Below, piece after piece: positions 14,962 through 18,666 of a DNA stretch of 18,666 nt. Both the position numbers and the translations under genes were made by a program. The stretch comes from Candidatus Latescibacterota bacterium (GTDB lineage: Bacteria > Latescibacterota > UBA2968 > UBA8231), in assembly GCA_022825185.1 (NCBI GenBank), contig JAJDYK010000213.1:1-18666 (forward strand). Reading direction: 5' to 3'. Numbering within the stretch: position 1 is the first letter of the stretch; each line of letters begins with the position of its first letter. Below the pieces are notes generated by a model. It was given only the letters and a program-made list of their open reading frames with translations, ran no database searches and had not been told where the DNA came from.

Positions 14962-16250
14962 ACGGCGTCGCCCATTATCAGTCCTGCTTTAATAACCTCG
15001 TCGGCACAGATGAGTTGGTATCGCTGCGCCAAAAGGCCATTGAGCACTTCGCCGACGCTGGCTTTCCCACGACCAAAGACGAGGAGTGGGCTTTTACCAA
15101 CATCGGCCCGCTGACTCGGATCAACTTCGAGCTAGCCGCGTCCTCGTCCGCACCGGCCGCTCTCGACGACTACCGCTACGGCCTTAACGGGCTGGTCTTT
15201 GTCGATGGCCACTTTGCTCCCGCGCATTCTCATCTCAACGGCCTGTCCGCCGGTGTGCGCATCGAGCGCTTAGGCGACGCCATCGCCTCAAACGGCGACC
15301 TAGTCTCGGAGTCTCTAGGCCGAGTCGCCGCCACTGAGGACGACGCCTTCACCGCGCTCAACACCGCCTTCCTACAAGACGGTGCGGTCGTTTATCTACC
15401 CCCGGGAGCCGTCGTCGAGCAACCCATCCACTTGCTCTTTGTCTCCACCGGCCAACGCGCCAACGTCGTCTCCTACCCGCGCGTCCTCGTAGTCGCCGAA
15501 GCCAACACCCAAGCGACCTTGGTCGAAAGCTACGTCGGCTTGGATTCAGAGCCGTACCTGACTAACAGCGTCAGCGAATTCTTCGTCGGCCCCAACGCCG
15601 TGATCGACCACTACCGAGTCCAGCGCGAATCCGCCGCGGCCTTCCACATCGCATCAACCCACGTCCGCGAAGAACGCGCAGCCCAATTCCGCTCGACCGC
15701 CATCACCTTGGGAGGACGCCTGACCCGCCACCATGTCCACACCGCACTAGAAGGCGAAGGTGTTGACTCCACTCTCAACGGCCTCTACATCGAAGACGGA
15801 ACGCAACACGTCGATAACCACACGCTCATCGAACACGCCCAGCCGCACTGCCAGAGCCACGAGTTCTACAAGGGCATCCTCGGCGGCCGAGCCACCGGCG
15901 TCTTCCGCGGCAAGATCCACGTTCACCAAGCCGCGCAAAAAACCGACGCCTATCAAGCCAATCAGAATCTCCTGCTCTCGGAGACGGCCCAAATCAACAC
16001 CAAGCCCCAACTCGAGATCTACGCCGACGACGTCAAGTGTTCGCACGGAGCCACCATTGGCCAACTCGACGAAGACGCCCTCTTTTACTTGCGCTCCCGT
16101 GGCATTGGCCACCGCGAGGCCGTCCGGGTACTGACGCGCGCCTTTGCTGGCGAAGTCCTCGACCGCGTGCGCGTCCCTGCCCTCAAAGACCAACTCGACC
16201 GACTAGTCGATCACCGGCTAGACCGTGCCGCCGCCGAAGTTGCCCCATGA
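14958..16250 (+). CDS. sufD: SufD subunit of the SufBCD scaffold
   Basis: A 430-residue SufB paralogue that completes the scaffold and, from work on other bacteria, is needed for iron acquisition or entry. The N-terminal helical region holds [13 protein letters not shown], a typical SufD block. The beta-helix core includes [18 protein letters not shown] and [35 protein letters not shown], and the end has [24 protein letters not shown], which is characteristic of SufD. ATG 14958 is chosen because it overlaps the sufC stop; the much earlier in-frame start at 14439 lies within sufC. The stop overlaps the sufS start in the same ATGA way (16247-16250). Confidence 0.96.
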
Positions 16251-17476
16251 CCGCTTCCTTTGACATCGCCAAGATCCGCCGCGACTTCCCCGTCCTCGGC
16301 GAGAAAATCCGCGGCAAGGACCTCGTCTATTTCGACAACGGCGCGACTACCCAAAAGCCGCTGACGGTCATCTACGCGCTCCAGCGCTACTACGCCCGCG
16401 AAAACGCCAACATCCATCGCGGCGTCCACTTCCTCAGCCAGCAAGCGACCTTTGCGTACGAACGCGCGCGCGGCCGGGTCGGCCAGTTCATCAACGCCCG
16501 CGAGAGCAGCGAAGTAGTATTCGTGCGCGGCACCACCGAAGCGCTCAATCTCGTCGCCCACAGCTACGGCCGGCCGCAGCTAGGTCCCGACGACGAGATC
16601 ATCGTCTCGCAGCTAGAGCACCATTCCAACATCGTGCCGTGGCAACTGTTGTGCGAGGAAAAGGGCGCGCGCCTGCGGGTAGTGCCCATCAGCGATGCGG
16701 GCGAGTTCCTCTTCGACGAATACGAGCGCCTGCTGTCCGAGCGCACCCGCATCGTGGCCGTCGCCCACGCTTCCAACGCCCTCGGCACCATCCTGCCAGT
16801 AAAGGAAATCGCCGCCTTGGCCCATCAGCACGGTGCAGTCGTAGTCGTCGATGGAGCGCAAGGAGTACCCCACCTGCCGGTGGACGTGCAGGACCTCGAC
16901 TGCGACTTCTACGCCTTTTCCGGGCACAAGCTCTTCGGCCCTACCGGCATCGGCGTGCTCTACGGCAAGCAGGCCCTTTTACACGCCATGCCGCCCTATG
17001 AAGGTGGCGGCTCCATGATCGAAAAGGTGAGCTTTGACGGCACCACGTATGCTCCCCCGCCGATGCGCTTTGAGGCTGGCACGCCGCACATCGCCGGTGT
17101 CACGGGTTTGGAGACCGCCATTGATTACGTCAACTCCGTGGGAAAGGAGCAGATCGCCGCGTACGAGGCCGACTTGCTCGCGTACGCAGACGCGGCCCTC
17201 GCCGACATCCCAGGTCTGCGCCTGATTGGCACGGCCCGCGAGCGCGTGGCCGTGATCTCCTTCACCCTCGACGACATCCACCCACACGACATCGGCACCA
17301 TCCTCGACGCCGAGGGCATTGCCGTGCGCGCTGGCCACCACTGCGCCCAGCCGACCATGCAGTTTTACCAAGTGCCCGCTACGGTGCGCGCTTCGTTGGC
17401 TTTTTACAACACGCGCGCGGAAATTGACACCCTAGTCGCCGCGTTGCACAAGGTCAAAAAGGTGTTTGGCGAGTAG
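16247..17476 (+). CDS. sufS: SufS cysteine desulfurase
   Basis: A 409-residue PLP-dependent group II cysteine desulfurase that takes sulfur from cysteine and passes the persulfide to SufU. The PLP-binding lysine is K228 in FSGHKLFGPTG, and the catalytic cysteine is C366 in RAGHHCAQPTMQF, in the short loop typical of SufS/CsdA rather than IscS. The N-terminus IRRDFPVLGEKIRGKDLVYFDNGATTQKP and the cofactor-stacking region EHHSNIVPWQ are intact. The chosen ATG 16247 overlaps the sufD stop; the open frame from 16037 is inside sufD. With sufU downstream, this fits a SufS-SufU transfer pair. A strong hairpin immediately follows the stop codon. Confidence 0.97.
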   Translation: MTASFDIAKIRRDFPVLGEKIRGKDLVYFDNGATTQKPLTVIYALQRYYARENANIHRGVHFLSQQATFAYERARGRVGQFINARESSEVVFVRGTTEALNLVAHSYGRPQLGPDDEIIVSQLEHHSNIVPWQLLCEEKGARLRVVPISDAGEFLFDEYERLLSERTRIVAVAHASNALGTILPVKEIAALAHQHGAVVVVDGAQGVPHLPVDVQDLDCDFYAFSGHKLFGPTGIGVLYGKQALLHAMPPYEGGGSMIEKVSFDGTTYAPPPMRFEAGTPHIAGVTGLETAIDYVNSVGKEQIAAYEADLLAYADAALADIPGLRLIGTARERVAVISFTLDDIHPHDIGTILDAEGIAVRAGHHCAQPTMQFYQVPATVRASLAFYNTRAEIDTLVAALHKVKKVFGE

Positions 17477-17497
17477 GGGCGACCCTTGTGGTCGCCC
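17477..17497 (+). terminator. Strong hairpin after sufS, terminator or dispersed repeat
   Basis: GGGCGACC and GGTCGCCC form a perfect eight-base-pair stem around a five-base loop (CTTGT), beginning right at the sufS stop. The following bases (GTTGTTTA) are only moderately T-rich. It could reduce read-through to sufU. From memory, TAGGGGCGACC-type hairpins recur between genes in many uncultured bacteria and Chloroflexi, so it may be a dispersed repeat. The remaining 100 bases to sufU show no clear promoter, though ATG-proximal sequence is AT-rich. Confidence 0.55.
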
Positions 17498-17599
17498 GTT
17501 GTTTAGACAAACGTAGGAACTGGTCCCATCAGGCCAGAGATGGTATTTATGATATGGCTTATAGCAGTTTAACAACATCAACGAAGCTGACCACTGACT

Positions 17600-18052
17600 A
17601 TGACTGAACTCCGCGAGCTATACCAGCAGATCATCCTCGATCACAACAAAAATCCGCGCAACTTCGGCAAGCTGCCCGAGGCCAATCGCATGCAAGAGGG
17701 CTACAATCCCCTATGCGGCGATCACCTGCACATCTATCTCCACGTGGCCGACGAGCGGATTGCCGACATCAGCTTTGACGGGTCGGGTTGTGCCATTTCC
17801 AAAGCCTCGGCTTCCCTGATGACCGCCGCCCTCAAGGGCAAGCATCCCGACGAGGCAGTCAAACTGTTTGAGCAGTTCCAGCAGATGGTAACCGCAGACC
17901 CAGACGCGCCCGTCGATCACCAAGCCTTGGGCAAGATGGCCGTCTTCGCCGGAGTGCGCGAGTTTCCCATGCGCGTCAAGTGCGCGACCCTCGCTTGGCA
18001 CGCCGCCAAAGCGGCCATAGAACAAGCCCCGTCTCCCGTATCTACCGAATAG
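17600..18052 (+). CDS. sufU: SufU zinc-dependent sulfurtransferase
   Basis: A 150-residue SufU-type protein. SufU is a zinc protein that accepts the persulfide from SufS and delivers it to SufBCD; it replaces SufE in many bacteria. The zinc ligands expected from Bacillus subtilis are all present: C39 and D41 in NPLCGDH, C64 in GSGCAISKASASLM, and C128 in MRVKCATLAWH. The insertion between the GSGC and RVKC regions that separates SufU from IscU is visible as the longer stretch at about residues 78-120. Length is typical. It lies 123 bases after sufS and 28 bases before sufT. Confidence 0.95.
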   Translation: MTELRELYQQIILDHNKNPRNFGKLPEANRMQEGYNPLCGDHLHIYLHVADERIADISFDGSGCAISKASASLMTAALKGKHPDEAVKLFEQFQQMVTADPDAPVDHQALGKMAVFAGVREFPMRVKCATLAWHAAKAAIEQAPSPVSTE

Positions 18053-18066
18053 AACCGCGCCATCTA

Positions 18067-18072
18067 AAAAGG
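18067..18072 (+). promoter_or_regulatory. Shine-Dalgarno for sufT
   Basis: AAAAAGGAG ends eight bases before ATG 18081 and supports that start. Confidence 0.65.
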
Positions 18073-18080
18073 AGTCCTCC

Positions 18081-18419
18081 ATGGAACTATTGCACGAAAA
18101 AACCTTTCCCCCCGATTCTACCGAGGCCAAAGTCGTAGCCGTGCTCAAGACCTGCTACGACCCTGAGATTCCGGTCGATATCTTTGCCCTCGGCCTGATC
18201 TACGACATTGAGGTCAGCGATTCGCAGGACGTCCACGTGACCATGACCTTGACCTCGCCCGCCTGTCCGGTAGCCGGCACGCTGCCGCCGGAGATCGAAC
18301 ACAAAATCAAGTCCCATGTCCCAGACATCGCCACGGCCTTGGTCGAGGTGGTGTGGGATCCACCCTGGACGATCGACATGATGACCGAAGGGGCCAAACT
18401 CGAACTAGGTATGATGTAG
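18081..18419 (+). CDS. sufT: SufT / MIP18-family (DUF59) Fe-S maturation factor
   Basis: A 112-residue protein of the DUF59/MIP18 family. The diagnostic blocks are DPEIPVDIFALGLIYDIEV, MTLTSPACPVAGTLPPEIE (with the conserved Cys) and VEVVWDPPWTIDMMTEGAKLELGMM. SufT proteins act in maturation or transfer of Fe-S clusters to target enzymes and frequently close suf operons. The gene is co-directional with sufU, 28 bases downstream, so it is probably in the same transcript. Length and motifs are normal. Confidence 0.94.
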   Translation: MELLHEKTFPPDSTEAKVVAVLKTCYDPEIPVDIFALGLIYDIEVSDSQDVHVTMTLTSPACPVAGTLPPEIEHKIKSHVPDIATALVEVVWDPPWTIDMMTEGAKLELGMM

Positions 18420-18421
18420 AG

Positions 18422-18456
18422 AAGCAGTGGTTGGTGGTCAGTGGCCGGTAGCCAGT
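18422..18456 (+). repeat. Degenerate heptamer tandem repeat upstream of the Rrf2 gene
   Basis: Four consecutive seven-base units fit RGYYRGT (18429-18435, 18436-18442, 18443-18449, 18450-18456); a fifth, weaker unit lies at 18422-18428. Units such as GGTCAGT and AGCCAGT resemble the heptameric short tandem repeats known between genes in Cyanobacteria. It occupies half of the 80-base gap between sufT and the regulator. Confidence 0.6.
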
Positions 18457-18499
18457 CCTTGCCCGACCCTACTAACCTCTGCTCAGTGGAGAGATTGTT

Positions 18500-18666
18500 A
18501 TGAAACTCAGCTCAAGTGAAGAATACGGCTTGCGCTGCCTCTTGCAACTGGCCCGCCAGACCCCCGGCAGCCTGACCATCCCGGAAATCAGCCAAGCCGA
18601 GGGGATCACCCATCACAATGTCGCCAAGCTCTTGCGCATTCTCCGGCAGGGCGGCTTTGTGGCAAG
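18500..18666 (+). CDS. Rrf2-family transcription regulator (3' end outside window)
   Basis: Fifty-five codons are visible from ATG 18500, running off the window end. The sequence begins MKLSSSEEYGLRCLLQLAR, continues with IPEISQAEGITHHNVAKLLRILRQGGFV, the winged-helix domain of Rrf2 proteins (MKLS..EYA...L..LA, then the recognition helix). Family members include IscR, NsrR, RirA and CymR, which sense Fe-S status, nitric oxide, iron or cysteine. The cluster-binding cysteines lie beyond the window. Its place at the end of the suf operon suggests that it regulates suf, which is inference. The ribosome site is weak (GGAGAG at about 18488-18493). Confidence 0.9.
   Translation, partial: MKLSSSEEYGLRCLLQLARQTPGSLTIPEISQAEGITHHNVAKLLRILRQGGFVA

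Noticed and set aside
16037..16246. N-terminal extension of SufS back to 16037
   Set aside because: It overlaps the sufD coding region and is low-complexity; ATG 16247 begins the normal family N-terminus.

Overview
The window is one block of bacterial chromosome in which every recognisable gene lies on the + strand. It is GC-rich over most of its length. Gene content (GlnRS, a five-gene envelope-type cluster with a MoxR ATPase and DUF58 protein, a full SUF iron-sulfur operon with SufU and SufT, a phytanoyl-CoA dioxygenase-like enzyme, a Uma2-family protein) suits an uncultured Gram-negative-type bacterium. From memory of such gene sets I would first look at FCB-related or candidate lineages such as Latescibacterota, Gemmatimonadota or Poribacteria. 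This placement is inference and nothing in the window proves it.

Region 1 (1-865): the 3' end of glnS, then about 260 bases without a convincing gene, holding a broken-looking signal-peptide reading frame and a weak hairpin. Region 2 (866-6256): three tightly packed genes for a large membrane-anchored coiled-coil protein (DUF4175-like), a secreted helical-repeat (TPR-like) protein and a secreted protein of the type often labelled 'asparagine synthetase B'. Region 3 (6257-8397): visually less GC-rich material, with a two-gene MazF-type toxin-antitoxin module and a phytanoyl-CoA dioxygenase fused to HEAT repeats. A second, diverged copy of the last 12 codons of the preceding gene sits directly after the toxin stop codon, marking this as a rearranged or inserted segment. 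Region 4 (8486-10376): MoxR AAA+ ATPase and DUF58/VWA protein, one base apart. By known MoxR-DUF58 gene neighbourhoods they belong with the Region 2 genes, so Region 3 probably interrupts one functional cluster.

Region 5 (10459-18666): the SUF operon in the order sufB - Uma2 gene - sufC - sufD - sufS - sufU - sufT - Rrf2 regulator (cut by the window end). SufB carries an in-frame 361-residue intein with complete splicing motifs and two LAGLIDADG endonuclease motifs. A Uma2 protein with a DUF4351-like tail separates sufB from sufC. sufC, sufD and sufS are coupled by ATGA overlaps. SufS and SufU supply sulfur, SufB-SufC-SufD is the scaffold, SufT probably helps maturation or delivery, and the Rrf2 protein is the likely Fe-S-responsive regulator.

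I found no tRNA, rRNA, CRISPR array, transposase or origin. The strongest leads are the SufB intein at a conserved cysteine, the duplicated gene tail flanking the toxin-antitoxin module, and the two accessory insertions into otherwise conserved clusters.
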